Shown: positions 25,352 to 33,781 of the stretch, in pieces
Numbering within the stretch: position 1 is the first letter of the stretch
Layout: every line of letters begins with the position of its first letter
From: Saccharopolyspora_D taberi
GTDB taxonomy: Bacteria > Actinomycetota > Actinomycetes > Mycobacteriales > Pseudonocardiaceae
Assembly (NCBI RefSeq): GCF_039534165.1
Contig: NZ_BAAAUX010000003.1
Coordinates: forward strand, 124,001 to 188,000
Direction of reading: 5' to 3'
DNA length: 64,000 bases
The notes under the pieces: model-generated
Databases searched by the model: none
What the model was told of the DNA's origin: nothing
The model's input: only the letters and a program-made list of their open reading frames with translations
Position numbers and translations under genes: made by a program

Positions 25352-26020
25352 ATGCGGGATGTGAACACCTCTCGGGCCGGCCGGTCGCCGGGATCCCGGT
25401 GGGGCACCATCGTGCGACGCGCGCTGATCGGTGCCCTGCTGGTGGCGTTGCTGGTCGGCGGTGGCACCGCGTTCCGGGTCTGGCAGGTCGCCCGCGACGA
25501 CCAGCGCCGACCGGTCGACATGGTGGTCGTGCTCGGTGCGGCCCAGTACCACGGAAAGCCGTCGGACGTGCTCGAAGCGCGCCTGCGGCAGGCGCTGGAG
25601 CTGCACCGGGAGGGCCTGACCGACCATATCGTCACGGTCGGCGGCAGGCAGAGCGGCGACAAGTACACCGAGGCCCAGGCGGGCAAGAAGTGGCTGGTCG
25701 ACAAGGGCGTGCCCGCCGAGCAGATCGTCGACGTCGACGTGGGCAGCGACACCCTCGGCAGCATGCAGGCGGTGGCCGACCTGGGCAGGCAGCGCGGCTG
25801 GAGCAGCGCGCTGATCGTCAGCGATCCCTGGCACTCGCTGCGGGCCAGGACGATGGCCAACGACTTCGGCCTGGAGACCTGGGCTTCGCCGACCAGGTCC
25901 GGGCCGATCGTGCAGACCAGGGACATCCAGTTCCAGTACATCGTCCGGGAGACCGGCGCGCTGCTGTACTACCGGCTGACCCACGCCCCGGCCGAGCTCA
26001 CCGGGGACGGGCTGGGCTGA
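25352..26020 (+). CDS. YdcF/SanA-family (DUF218) membrane-anchored protein
   Basis: A 222-residue protein with one N-terminal helix (ALIGALLVALLVGGGTAF), then a DUF218 domain: DMVVVLGAAQ, ALELHREGLTDHIVTVGG, VDVGSDTLGSMQAVADL and LIVSDPWHSLRARTMA. E. coli SanA and YdcF are envelope-related; a biochemical role is not established. The TGA stop is supplied by the first unit of the 17-bp repeat array, so the array abuts the gene without spacing. Confidence 0.88.
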   Translation: MRDVNTSRAGRSPGSRWGTIVRRALIGALLVALLVGGGTAFRVWQVARDDQRRPVDMVVVLGAAQYHGKPSDVLEARLRQALELHREGLTDHIVTVGGRQSGDKYTEAQAGKKWLVDKGVPAEQIVDVDVGSDTLGSMQAVADLGRQRGWSSALIVSDPWHSLRARTMANDFGLETWASPTRSGPIVQTRDIQFQYIVRETGALLYYRLTHAPAELTGDGLG

Positions 26021-26375
26021 CCGGCGGGCCGGGGTGGTCGGCGGGCCGGGGTGGTCGGCGGGCCGGGTTGCTCGGCGGGCCGGGTTGCTCGGCGGGCCGG
26101 GATGACCGGCGGGTCGGGCTGGTCGATGGGCTGGGTTGATCGACGGCCTGGGTTGACCGGCGGGGTGAGCTGGCCGGCAGGCCGGGGTGATCGGCGTGCT
26201 GGGCTGATCGGCGTGCTGTGTCGACCGGCGGCCTGTGTCGACCGGCGGCCTGGGTTGACCGACCGCCTGGATTGACCAACCACCTGGATTGACCGGCCGC
26301 CTGGGTTGACCGGCCGCCTGGGTTGACCGGCGGCTTGGGTTGACCGGCGGCCAGAGCTGACCGGCGGGCCGGGGT
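26019..26375. repeat. Array of 21 copies of a 17-bp repeat
   Basis: Head-to-tail units of GACCGGCGGCCTGGGTT type fill the gene-free space between the YdcF-family gene and dgt with no spacing errors (357 bp = 21 x 17). Left units read GGTCGGCGGGCCGGGGT and right units GACCGGCCGCCTGGGTT, so variants are grouped, as expected from slippage or unequal exchange. The period is not a multiple of three, so it is not a coding repeat. No other feature is visible in 26021-26410. Confidence 0.95.
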
Positions 26376-26416
26376 GATCCCGCCTCGGCCGTGACCTGTT
26401 CGTCGGGTTCCGGCCG

Positions 26417-26422
26417 TAGTCT
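26417..26422 (+). promoter_or_regulatory. -10 element of dgt (leaderless)
   Basis: TAGTCT ends 7 nt before the dgt ATG, and there is no ribosome-binding site. It lies just beyond the repeat array. Confidence 0.5.
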
Positions 26423-26429
26423 GGGGCCG

Positions 26430-27725
26430 ATGAGCGACGAGTTGCCCGGCTACGGCGAGCACGACCTGCGTCGGCTCCTGCCGGAGCCGCCGAAGCAGGC
26501 CGCGCTGCCCGGCTCCCGGTCCGAGGACCGGACCCCGTTCGCGCGCGACCGCGCGCGGGTCCTGCACTCCGCCGCGCTTCGGCGGCTGGCGGGCAAGACC
26601 CAGGTCATGGGGCCGGAGGAGGGCGACGTCCCGCGCACCCGGCTGACCCACTCGCTGGAGGTCGCCCAGATCGGCCGCGGCATCGCGGCGGCGCTCGGCG
26701 CCGATCCCGACCTGGTCGACACCGCCGGGCTGGCCCACGACATCGGCCACCCGCCGTTCGGGCACAACGGCGAACGGGCGCTCAACGACCTGGCCGAGGG
26801 GTTCGGCGGCTTCGAGGGCAACGCGCAGACGCTGCGCATCCTGGTCCGCCTGGAGCCCAAGCTGGTGACCGACGACGGCGCGGGCCGGGGGCTGAACCTG
26901 ACCAGGGCCTGCCTGGACGCGGCGACAAAGTACCCGTGGCCGAAGCGGCCGGGCGAAGCCAAGTTCGGCGTCTACGCCGACGACCTCGACGTGTTCGCGT
27001 GGATGCGCGAGGGCGCGCCGGAGGGGCGCCGCTGCCTGGAAGCGCAGGTGATGGACTGGGCCGACGACGTCGCGTACTCGGTGCACGACGTGGAGGACGG
27101 CGTGCACTCCGGCCGCATCTCGCTGCACTCGCTGACCCGGCCGGACGAGCGCGCGGAGATCGTCCGGATGGCGGCCAAGCACTTCTGGCGCGACGGGCGT
27201 TCGGCGCAGGAGACCACCGCGCTGCTGGAGCAGGCGGCGGGCGAGCTGGTCGAGCTGCCCGCGGTCGCCGCGGTGCTCGACTACGACGCGACGCTGCGGG
27301 CGCAGGTCGCGCTCAAGCGGCTGACCAGCGAACTCGTCGGCCGTTTCGCGTCGGCGGCGGTGACCGGGACGGCGGCCGCGTTCGGCCCGGGTCCGCTCAC
27401 CCGCTACCGCGCCGACCTGGTGCTGCCGGAGCAGGTGGTGGCCGAGGTCGCGGTGCTCAAGGCGGTCGCGGTGCGTTACGTGCTCAGCGATCCGGAGCGG
27501 CTGCGCAAGCAGGAGCGCCAGCGGGCGCTGCTCGCCGAGCTGGTCGAGGCGCTGGCGAGCCGCGCACCGGAGTCGCTGGACCCGGCGATGGCGGTGGCGT
27601 GGAACCGGGCGGGCGACGACGCGGCGCGGCTGCGGGTGGTGGTGGACCAGGTGGCGTCGCTGACCGACGCGCAGGCGATCCGCTGGCACCGGCAGGCGTG
27701 CGCGGACAGCAGGACTGCGGTGTGA
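26430..27725 (+). CDS. dgt: Deoxyguanosinetriphosphate triphosphohydrolase
   Basis: A 431-residue HD-domain enzyme that hydrolyses dNTPs to deoxynucleosides and tripolyphosphate. Metal ligands are visible in RTRLTHSLEVAQIGRG and GLAHDIGHPPFGHNGE, followed by a later VMDWADDVAYSVHDVED (the D of the HD set). It is the actinobacterial neighbour of dnaG (Rv2344c-Rv2343c), here separated by three inserted genes. The ATG at 26430 appears leaderless. Confidence 0.94.
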   Translation: MSDELPGYGEHDLRRLLPEPPKQAALPGSRSEDRTPFARDRARVLHSAALRRLAGKTQVMGPEEGDVPRTRLTHSLEVAQIGRGIAAALGADPDLVDTAGLAHDIGHPPFGHNGERALNDLAEGFGGFEGNAQTLRILVRLEPKLVTDDGAGRGLNLTRACLDAATKYPWPKRPGEAKFGVYADDLDVFAWMREGAPEGRRCLEAQVMDWADDVAYSVHDVEDGVHSGRISLHSLTRPDERAEIVRMAAKHFWRDGRSAQETTALLEQAAGELVELPAVAAVLDYDATLRAQVALKRLTSELVGRFASAAVTGTAAAFGPGPLTRYRADLVLPEQVVAEVAVLKAVAVRYVLSDPERLRKQERQRALLAELVEALASRAPESLDPAMAVAWNRAGDDAARLRVVVDQVASLTDAQAIRWHRQACADSRTAV

Positions 27726-27947
27726 GGTACGTCCGAAAGCCTGCCGATCAGCGGTCCCCGTTCGGCACACTCTTCACTCAGGGTGTTCGCCGGTTCTGAG
27801 ACATAGCCAGATCGGGTGACACCTGGAGCGTTATGGGTGGCTGGTCGGCCCGTTGCCCCGAACAACGGACCGGCCGCGCAGCGGACCTGTGTCGCTCGCA
27901 CCCCGCGGCCCGGTCCCCGTAGTCCCCGTGCCGCAAGGAGACCCCCG

Positions 27948-28133
27948 ATGCCCAACCGGCACTACATCCAGAAGCTCGTCGCGGGCGGCGAGCCGTACGT
28001 CAACACCGACGACCTGGCCAACTGGGTCAAGGACCTGCGCTGGAACGACCCCGCGGCGCAGCGGGCGGCGGACTACATCGCCCAGGAGCTGCGCCTGATG
28101 GGCCTGTCCGACGTCGAGGAATCGCTCCGGTAA
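27948..28133 (+). CDS. Small hypothetical protein (61 aa)
   Basis: The ATG at 27948 has an excellent AAGGAG 8 nt upstream. The product (HYIQKLVAGGEPYVNTDDLANWV; AADYIAQELRLMGLSDVEE) is acidic and mostly helical. It has no recognised domain. It lies between dgt and the serpin gene, on the same strand as both. The strong ribosome site is the main argument that it is real. Confidence 0.7.
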   Translation: MPNRHYIQKLVAGGEPYVNTDDLANWVKDLRWNDPAAQRAADYIAQELRLMGLSDVEESLR

Positions 28134-28219
28134 GCGAAACCCCACGAGCGCCCGCGGGACTGGCAGACTCGGGATCAGCCCGGAGACCCAGGCGATCCCG
28201 ATTGGAGTCCAGCGCGGCC

Positions 28220-29311
28220 ATGAGTGAGCATCTCGACTTCAGCCTCTCCCTGCACCGCCACCTCGCACCGGCGGCCGGCCGGCCGTTCTGCTGGTCGCCG
28301 TACTCGGTGGCCAGCGCGCTCGGCCTGCTGACCGCGGCAGCGGGCGGCGGTACCCGGCAGGAGATCGCCGACGCGCTGCGGGTCGACCCGGAGGACCGGG
28401 GCGGGCTGCTGGAACTGCTCGGCGGCGCGGCCGAGCTCGGCGGTGACCAGCCGGTGCTCGCGGTCGCCAACACGCTGTGGGCGCACGAGGACCTGCTGGT
28501 CACCGAGTCGTTCCTGCGGGAGCTCAAGGACTGGCCGGGCAACGCCGTGCGCAACGCGCCCTTCCGGCGGGAGCCGGAGCAGGCCAGGGAACTGATCAAC
28601 TCCGACGTCGCCGAGACCACCCGCGGCCTGATCCCGGAACTGCTGCAACCGGGCACCGTCGATCCGGAAACGGTCGCGGCCCTGGTCAACGCGCTGTACC
28701 TGAAGGTCTCCTGGCAGGAGTCGTTCGACGACAAGGCCACCGCGCCGCGCGCCTTCCACGCCCCCGAGGGCGACCGCGACGTGCCGACCATGCACGTCAC
28801 CCGGCGCTTCGGCTACGCCGCGACCGACGGCTGGCAGGTCGTGAGCCTGCCCGCGGCCGGGGGTGTCGAAGCTGTCGTGCTGCTGCCCGACGGCGACCTC
28901 TCGACCGCCGAAGCGGCCCTCGACGGCGAAAGGCTGGAAAGCCTGCTGTCGGCGACCAGCTCGCAGCGGGTGGAGTTGTTCCTGCCGAAGTTCGACGTGC
29001 GCGGGGACGCGGAGCTCCAGCGGTCGCTGGGCGAGCTGGGCGTGCACAGCGTGTTCACCCCCGGCGCGGACTTCTCCCCGCTGACCGACCGGCCGCTGCG
29101 GATCTCGACGATGGTGCACCAGTCGGTGCTGCGCGTCGACGAGAACGGGTTGGAGGGCGCCGCGGCCACGGCCGCGATGATGCGGCTGACCGCGATCGTC
29201 CGGGAGGAGGAGCCGATCCGCGTCGAGGTGGACCGGCCGTTCCTGTTCCTGGTGCGCCACCGCACCACCGGTGCCCTCTACTTCCTGGCGAGGGTCGTCG
29301 ACCCGGCCTAG
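28220..29311 (+). CDS. Serpin-family serine protease inhibitor
   Basis: A 363-residue serpin, a suicide inhibitor fold that is uncommon in bacteria. Diagnostic parts include VNALYLKVSWQESF in the shutter/breach region and the C-terminal signature RPFLFLVRHRTTGALYFLARV. The reactive-loop hinge reads ENGLEGAAATAA (E308 to about A319); its small residues allow loop insertion, so it should be inhibitory. The scissile bond cannot be fixed; it probably lies within MMRLTAIV after the hinge. No signal peptide is visible, suggesting a cytoplasmic role. The ATG at 28220 is used; a TTG 18 nt earlier is closer to GGAG. Confidence 0.93.
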   Translation: MSEHLDFSLSLHRHLAPAAGRPFCWSPYSVASALGLLTAAAGGGTRQEIADALRVDPEDRGGLLELLGGAAELGGDQPVLAVANTLWAHEDLLVTESFLRELKDWPGNAVRNAPFRREPEQARELINSDVAETTRGLIPELLQPGTVDPETVAALVNALYLKVSWQESFDDKATAPRAFHAPEGDRDVPTMHVTRRFGYAATDGWQVVSLPAAGGVEAVVLLPDGDLSTAEAALDGERLESLLSATSSQRVELFLPKFDVRGDAELQRSLGELGVHSVFTPGADFSPLTDRPLRISTMVHQSVLRVDENGLEGAAATAAMMRLTAIVREEEPIRVEVDRPFLFLVRHRTTGALYFLARVVDPA

Positions 29312-29318
29312 CGGCCCC

Positions 29319-29366
29319 GTTTCCTAAATAGGCCACCGTTTCCTAAATAGGCCCCGTTTCCTAAAT
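29319..29366. repeat. Three copies of GTTTCCTAAAT
   Basis: GTTTCCTAAAT(AGGCC) recurs at 29319, 29339 and 29356 in the short space between the convergent serpin and sigma-factor genes. The last copy runs into the sigma factor's stop. It is markedly AT-rich for this genome. Confidence 0.7.
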
Positions 29367-30242
29367 GACGACGTGGGCGATCTTGTCGGGATTGGCGATG
29401 TCGAAGATCTCGGCGACCAGCCCGGCCCGCACCGAGAAGACGACCACCCGCGCGTCCACCTCCGGTCCTTCCGGCAGCACCAGCCCGAGGTCGCCGTTGA
29501 CCGCGACCGGGCGGAGGCCGTCGTACAGACCGGGGCCGTACTTGTCGAACAGCCCTGTGATGAACAGCGCGATCTTCTCCGCGCCGAGGATCTCCCGGCG
29601 GGCGGTGCGGGCCTTCCCGTCGCTGTCGCCGACGAAGACCGCGTCCGGGTGCAGGACCCGGGTGATCGCGGCCAGGTCACCGGACGACACGGCCGACAGG
29701 AAGGCGCCGAGCACCTCCTGCTGCTCGGGCAGCGGCACGCGCGGCGCCGGATCGGCGGCGGCCATCGCCCGCCGCCCGCGCGAGGCGTGCTGGCGCGCGG
29801 TGGCCACGGCGCAGCCGAGGACCTCGGCGATCTCGGCGAACGGGACGTCGAAGGCGTCGTGCAGCACGAACGCCAGCCGCTGGTCGGGCGGCAGCTCGTG
29901 CAGCACCCGCAGTGCGGCCATCCGCAGGTCGTCCCTGGTGGCGACGACGTCCTGCGGGTCGTCCACGTCGGCGACCAGCGGTTCCGGCAGCCATGGTCCG
30001 ACGTAGCGCTCGCGCCGGACGGCGGCCGAACGCATCTGGTCCAGGCAGATCCGGCTCACCACGGTCGTCAGCCACGCCCCGAGCTCGCGGATCTCGGAGC
30101 GCTCGGCGGCCAGCCGCAACCACGCCTCCTGCACGGCGTCCTCGGCGTCGGCCACCCGGCCGGTGAGCCGGTAGGCGAGGCCGATCAGCCGGGACCGGTG
30201 CCGGTCGAACTCGGCGGCGAGGGCGGTGGCGTCGGTGAGCAC
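29361..30242 (-). CDS. ECF41-type RNA polymerase sigma factor
   Basis: A 293-residue extracytoplasmic-function sigma factor with region 2 (DAEDAVQEAWLRL), region 4 (LPPDQRLAFVLHDAFDVPFAEIAEVLGC) and a C-terminal SnoaL-like extension of about 120 residues. The linker motif WLPEP (residues 84-88) and the extension motif VGDSDGKAR are ECF41 hallmarks. In studied ECF41 proteins the extension acts as a built-in regulator in place of an anti-sigma factor. The usual neighbouring carboxymuconolactone-decarboxylase or oxidoreductase target gene is absent here. CAGAAT 7 nt before the GTG could be a leaderless promoter. Confidence 0.9.
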   Translation of the reverse strand: MLTDATALAAEFDRHRSRLIGLAYRLTGRVADAEDAVQEAWLRLAAERSEIRELGAWLTTVVSRICLDQMRSAAVRRERYVGPWLPEPLVADVDDPQDVVATRDDLRMAALRVLHELPPDQRLAFVLHDAFDVPFAEIAEVLGCAVATARQHASRGRRAMAAADPAPRVPLPEQQEVLGAFLSAVSSGDLAAITRVLHPDAVFVGDSDGKARTARREILGAEKIALFITGLFDKYGPGLYDGLRPVAVNGDLGLVLPEGPEVDARVVVFSVRAGLVAEIFDIANPDKIAHVVI

Positions 30243-30311
30243 GCGTCCGATTCTGCCTCGCGGGCCCGTCCCGCCGGGCCACCGGAACCCCGCCGGCGAT
30301 CGGCAACCCCC

Positions 30312-30317
30312 TAGACT
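30312..30317 (+). promoter_or_regulatory. -10 element of dnaG (leaderless)
   Basis: TAGACT ends 7 nt before the GTG start of dnaG, with no ribosome-binding site between. Confidence 0.5.
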
Positions 30318-30324
30318 GGTCGGC

Positions 30325-32211
30325 GTGGCAGGCAGGATCCGGGAAAGCGACATCGCCGAAGTACGCGAACGCAACCGGATCGACGGTGTCGTCGGCGAGT
30401 ACGTGGCGCTGCGCAACGCCGGTGGCGGCGCGCTGAAGGGCCTGTGCCCCTTCCACGACGAGAAGACCCCGTCGTTCAACGTCCGCCCCGGGCACGGCAC
30501 CTTCCACTGCTTCGGCTGCGGTGAGGGCGGCGACGTCATCGCGTTCGTGATGAAGATCGAGCACCTCGGTTTCGTCGAGGCGATCGAGCGGCTGGCCGAC
30601 CAGGCGGGCATCCAGCTCACCTACGAGGGCGGGGCCGCGCCGTCCAGGCGGGACCGCGGGACGCGGACCCGGATGGTCGAGGCGCACCGCATCGCCGCCG
30701 AGTTCTACGCCGAGCAGCTGCGCTCGCCGGAGGCGCAGCTCGCGCGCGAGTACCTGGCGCAGCGCGGGTTCGACGAGGCCGCGGCCACCCGCTTCGGCTG
30801 CGGGTTCGCTCCCGGCGGCTGGGACAAGCTGACGAAGCTGTTGCTGGGCAAGGGTTTCGAGCTCGACGAGCTGTACAAGTGCGGGCTGGCCAAGGAAGGC
30901 AGGCGCGGGCCGATCGACCGGTTCCACCGCCGGCTGCTGTGGCCGCTGAAGGACCTCGGCGGTGACGTGGTCGGCTTCGGCGCCCGCCGGATCTTCGACG
31001 ACGACCCGATCGAGGCCAAGTACGTCAACACCTCGGCCACCCCGATCTTCAACAAGTCCCAGGTGCTGTTCGGCATCGACCTGGCCAAGCGCGAGATCGC
31101 CAAGCGCCGCCAGGCGGTGGTCGTCGAGGGCTACACCGACGTGATGGCCATGCACCTGGCCGGGGTCCCGACCGCGATCGCCTCCTGCGGTACCGCCTTC
31201 GGCGACGAGCACATCTCGGTGCTGCGGCGGCTGATGATGGACGACGACGCCTTCCGCGGCGAGGTCATCTTCACCTTCGACGGCGACGCCGCGGGCCAGA
31301 AGGCGGCGCTCAAGGCGTTCGACGGCGAGCAGCAGTTCACCAGCCAGACCTACGTCGCGATCACCCCGGACGGCATGGACCCGTGCGAGCTGCGCGAGGC
31401 CAAGGGCGACGTGGCGGTCAAGGACCTGGTGGCCCGCCGCCGCCCGCTGTTCGAGTTCGCGATCCGCAGCCTGATCGGCGAGTACGACCTGGATTCGGTC
31501 GACGGCCGGGTCGCCGCGCTCAAGCGCACGGTTCCGCTGGTCGCGCAGATCAAGGACCCGGCGAGCCGGGACGGCTACGCCGCGCAGCTGGCCTACTGGA
31601 CCGGGTGGAACGACGAGAACCAGGTCGTGCGGCGGGTGCGCGAGGCCGCTGGGGTGACCTCGTCGAAGCCGCGCCGCCGCCAGCCGCGCGGGCAGGAGCC
31701 GCTCGGGATGGAGGTCGACCTCCCCAAACGGCCGCCGCGGCACGAACCGGCGTGGCTGGAGCGCGAGACGCTCAAGGCGGCGCTCCAGCAGCCCGCGCTG
31801 GCCGGGCCGCTCTACGACTCGCTGCCGGAGGAGGCGTTCACCGAGCCCGCCTACGCCGAGCTGCACCGCGCGGTGCTCGGCGTCGGCGGCAGCGCCTCCG
31901 GGCTGGCCGGTTCGGCGCTGGTCGACGCGGTGGGGCAGCAGTGCGACAGCTCGGTCGCGCGCGGCCTGCTCACCGAGCTGTCGGTGGAGGCGCTGGACAT
32001 GCGGACCGAGGACGAGGTCCGCTACGTCACCGGGTTGATCACGCGGTTGCAGGAGCGCCTGGTCAGCCGCCAGATCGCGGACATCAAGTCGAAGGTGCAG
32101 CGGATGTCGCCGCTGGAGGACGCCGAGGAGTACAACGCGTTGTTCGGCGACCTGATCGCCCTGGAGGAGTACCGGAAGGGCCTGCTGGAGCAGGCGTTGG
32201 GGGCGCTGTGA
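30325..32211 (+). CDS. dnaG: DNA primase
   Basis: A 628-residue primase that makes RNA primers at the replication fork. The N-terminal CHC2 zinc finger is CPFHDEKTPSF ... FHCFGCGEGGD. The TOPRIM core has VVVEGYTDVMAMH and FDGDAAGQKAA. The C-terminal part holds the helicase-interaction domain. The GTG at 30325 (VAGRIRESDIAEVRERNRI) fits the family start and a leaderless promoter. Its stop overlaps the next GTG. Confidence 0.96.
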   Translation: MAGRIRESDIAEVRERNRIDGVVGEYVALRNAGGGALKGLCPFHDEKTPSFNVRPGHGTFHCFGCGEGGDVIAFVMKIEHLGFVEAIERLADQAGIQLTYEGGAAPSRRDRGTRTRMVEAHRIAAEFYAEQLRSPEAQLAREYLAQRGFDEAAATRFGCGFAPGGWDKLTKLLLGKGFELDELYKCGLAKEGRRGPIDRFHRRLLWPLKDLGGDVVGFGARRIFDDDPIEAKYVNTSATPIFNKSQVLFGIDLAKREIAKRRQAVVVEGYTDVMAMHLAGVPTAIASCGTAFGDEHISVLRRLMMDDDAFRGEVIFTFDGDAAGQKAALKAFDGEQQFTSQTYVAITPDGMDPCELREAKGDVAVKDLVARRRPLFEFAIRSLIGEYDLDSVDGRVAALKRTVPLVAQIKDPASRDGYAAQLAYWTGWNDENQVVRRVREAAGVTSSKPRRRQPRGQEPLGMEVDLPKRPPRHEPAWLERETLKAALQQPALAGPLYDSLPEEAFTEPAYAELHRAVLGVGGSASGLAGSALVDAVGQQCDSSVARGLLTELSVEALDMRTEDEVRYVTGLITRLQERLVSRQIADIKSKVQRMSPLEDAEEYNALFGDLIALEEYRKGLLEQALGAL

Positions 32212-32735
32212 GGCCGCTGCGCCGGTTGCTGGCCAGGCTGGGCGGCACCGGCGACCTGCCCGAGGACTTCGGCGGCGAGCTCGCCAACGACGAGCACGTG
32301 CTCGCGGTCGCGGGCAGCCGCGACGGCGCGGTGGTCGCGACCCACCTGGGCCTGTGGCTGCCCGGGCCGGACGGTCCGCGCCGCGTCGGCTGGCACCTGG
32401 TGAGCAAGGCGACCTGGAACAGCGGCCGGCTGGAGGTGACCGAGGCCGAGGAGTCCGGCACCGCCGGTGACGTGGTGATCCTGCGAGATCTGCCACCGCG
32501 CCGGTTCGACCTGGAGTCGCCGGGCCGCCTGCCCGAGGTGGTGCACGCCAGGGTCACCGGTTCGATCAAGTCCAGCCACCACCGCGATCTGCCGGGCGGC
32601 GGTGCGTGGTTCGTGCAGCGGAAGGTGCCGGGCCGCGACGGCATCGTCCTGCAGGTCCGCGCCGACCGGGGTGCGGACGAGATCGCGGTGGCGGAGTTCG
32701 CCGAAGAAGTGGGTCGCCGGCTCAGGGAGGCGTGA
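32208..32735 (+). CDS. Conserved actinobacterial protein downstream of dnaG
   Basis: A 175-residue, beta-rich soluble protein (DEHVLAVAGSRDGAVVATHLGLWLP; RRVGWHLVSKATWNSGRLEV; GGAWFVQRKVPGRDGIVLQV). It is a conserved companion of dnaG in actinobacteria without a known function. GTGA overlap with dnaG and a shared base with the next start indicate a co-translated trio. The sequence alternates short strands like a PH-like or beta-barrel domain, but that is speculative. Confidence 0.82.
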   Translation: MRPLRRLLARLGGTGDLPEDFGGELANDEHVLAVAGSRDGAVVATHLGLWLPGPDGPRRVGWHLVSKATWNSGRLEVTEAEESGTAGDVVILRDLPPRRFDLESPGRLPEVVHARVTGSIKSSHHRDLPGGGAWFVQRKVPGRDGIVLQVRADRGADEIAVAEFAEEVGRRLREA

Positions 32736-33496
32736 TGTGGGATCCGCAGCAGTACCTGGACTTCAGCGAGCACCGGGACCGGCCCGCGCATGACCTCGTC
32801 GCGCGCGTCCGAGCGGCGTCGGCGCGGCGCGTGGTCGACCTCGGCTGCGGTGCGGGCAACCTCACCCACCTGCTGACCGACCGCTGGCCGCGGGCCGAGG
32901 TGGAGGCGCTGGACTCGTCGCCGGAGATGGTCGAGTCCGCCCGCGGGCGGGGGATCGACGCCCGCGTCGAGGACGTGCGGGAGTGGAAGCCCCGGCCGGA
33001 CACCGATGTCGTGATGTGCAACGCGGTCCTGCAGTGGGTGCCCGACCACGTGGACCTGCTGCGCCGCTGGCTGGCCGATCTGCCGAGCGGCGCCTGGTTC
33101 GCCTTCCAGGTGCCCGGCAACTTCGAGTCGCCCTCGCACGAGGTCACCTTCGACCTGATCGACGAGCCGCGCTGGCGCGACCGCCTCGGCGGCCTCCTGC
33201 TGGGACCGGACAGCGTCCGGCCCGCCACCGGTTACGCGGACGCCCTCGCCGACCTCGGCGCGGCGGTGGACGCGTGGGAGACGACGTACGTGCACGCCCT
33301 GGGCGGCGACGACCCGGTGCTGGAGTGGATCACCGGTACGATGCTGCGCCCGGTCCGGGCCGTCCTCGGCGACGAGGAGTGGGACGGTTTCCGCGCCGAG
33401 CTCGCCCCGCGCCTGCGCAGCGCCTACCCCCGCAGGCCGGACGGGACCACCTGGCTGCCGTTCCGGCGGATCTTCGCGGTCGCTGAGCTGCGCTGA
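32735..33496 (+). CDS. tam: Trans-aconitate 2-methyltransferase
   Basis: A 253-residue class I SAM methyltransferase that methylates trans-aconitate, a spontaneous by-product of the citrate cycle. SAM motif I is VVDLGCGAGNLTHLL, motif II/III is EALDSSPEMVE, and the Tam-specific MWDPQQYLDFSEHRDRPAHDL and VLQWVPDH are present. The ATG at 32735 shares its A with the previous TGA; SD-like AGGGAGG lies a few bases upstream. It ends the dnaG operon. Confidence 0.92.
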   Translation: MWDPQQYLDFSEHRDRPAHDLVARVRAASARRVVDLGCGAGNLTHLLTDRWPRAEVEALDSSPEMVESARGRGIDARVEDVREWKPRPDTDVVMCNAVLQWVPDHVDLLRRWLADLPSGAWFAFQVPGNFESPSHEVTFDLIDEPRWRDRLGGLLLGPDSVRPATGYADALADLGAAVDAWETTYVHALGGDDPVLEWITGTMLRPVRAVLGDEEWDGFRAELAPRLRSAYPRRPDGTTWLPFRRIFAVAELR

Positions 33497-33603
33497 TCAG
33501 GTCGGCCGGGGCTTGGCAGGGGGGTGTGTGAAAGCGGCCGACGGCATGGGCTAAAGTAGTCCACGTCAGCGCGACACGGGCTGGCGAGAACAACTGAGAA
33601 CAT

Positions 33604-33676
<73 letters not shown>

Positions 33677-33682
33677 CTCCCA

Positions 33683-33713
33683 CCCCAGGTCACCGGCCTG
33701 GGGTTTTTGTTTT
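33683..33713 (+). terminator. Rho-independent terminator of tRNA-Asn
   Basis: A 7-bp stem CCCCAGG / CCTGGGG followed by TTTTTGTTTT, a classical U-tract terminator and unusual in this GC-rich window. Confidence 0.9.
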
Positions 33714-33781
33714 GGGGTTGTGGTCAGCTGGTGGCTGGTCATGCGGCTGATCACAGCCCTGGCGTGCAGCATCCTCGGGCC

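Noticed and set aside
25998..26400. Minus-strand repetitive protein (RRSTQAAGQ-like units) in the 17-bp array
   Set aside because: It is produced by reading a 17-bp repeat in a frame open by chance; units shift frame every copy, with no start or ribosome site.
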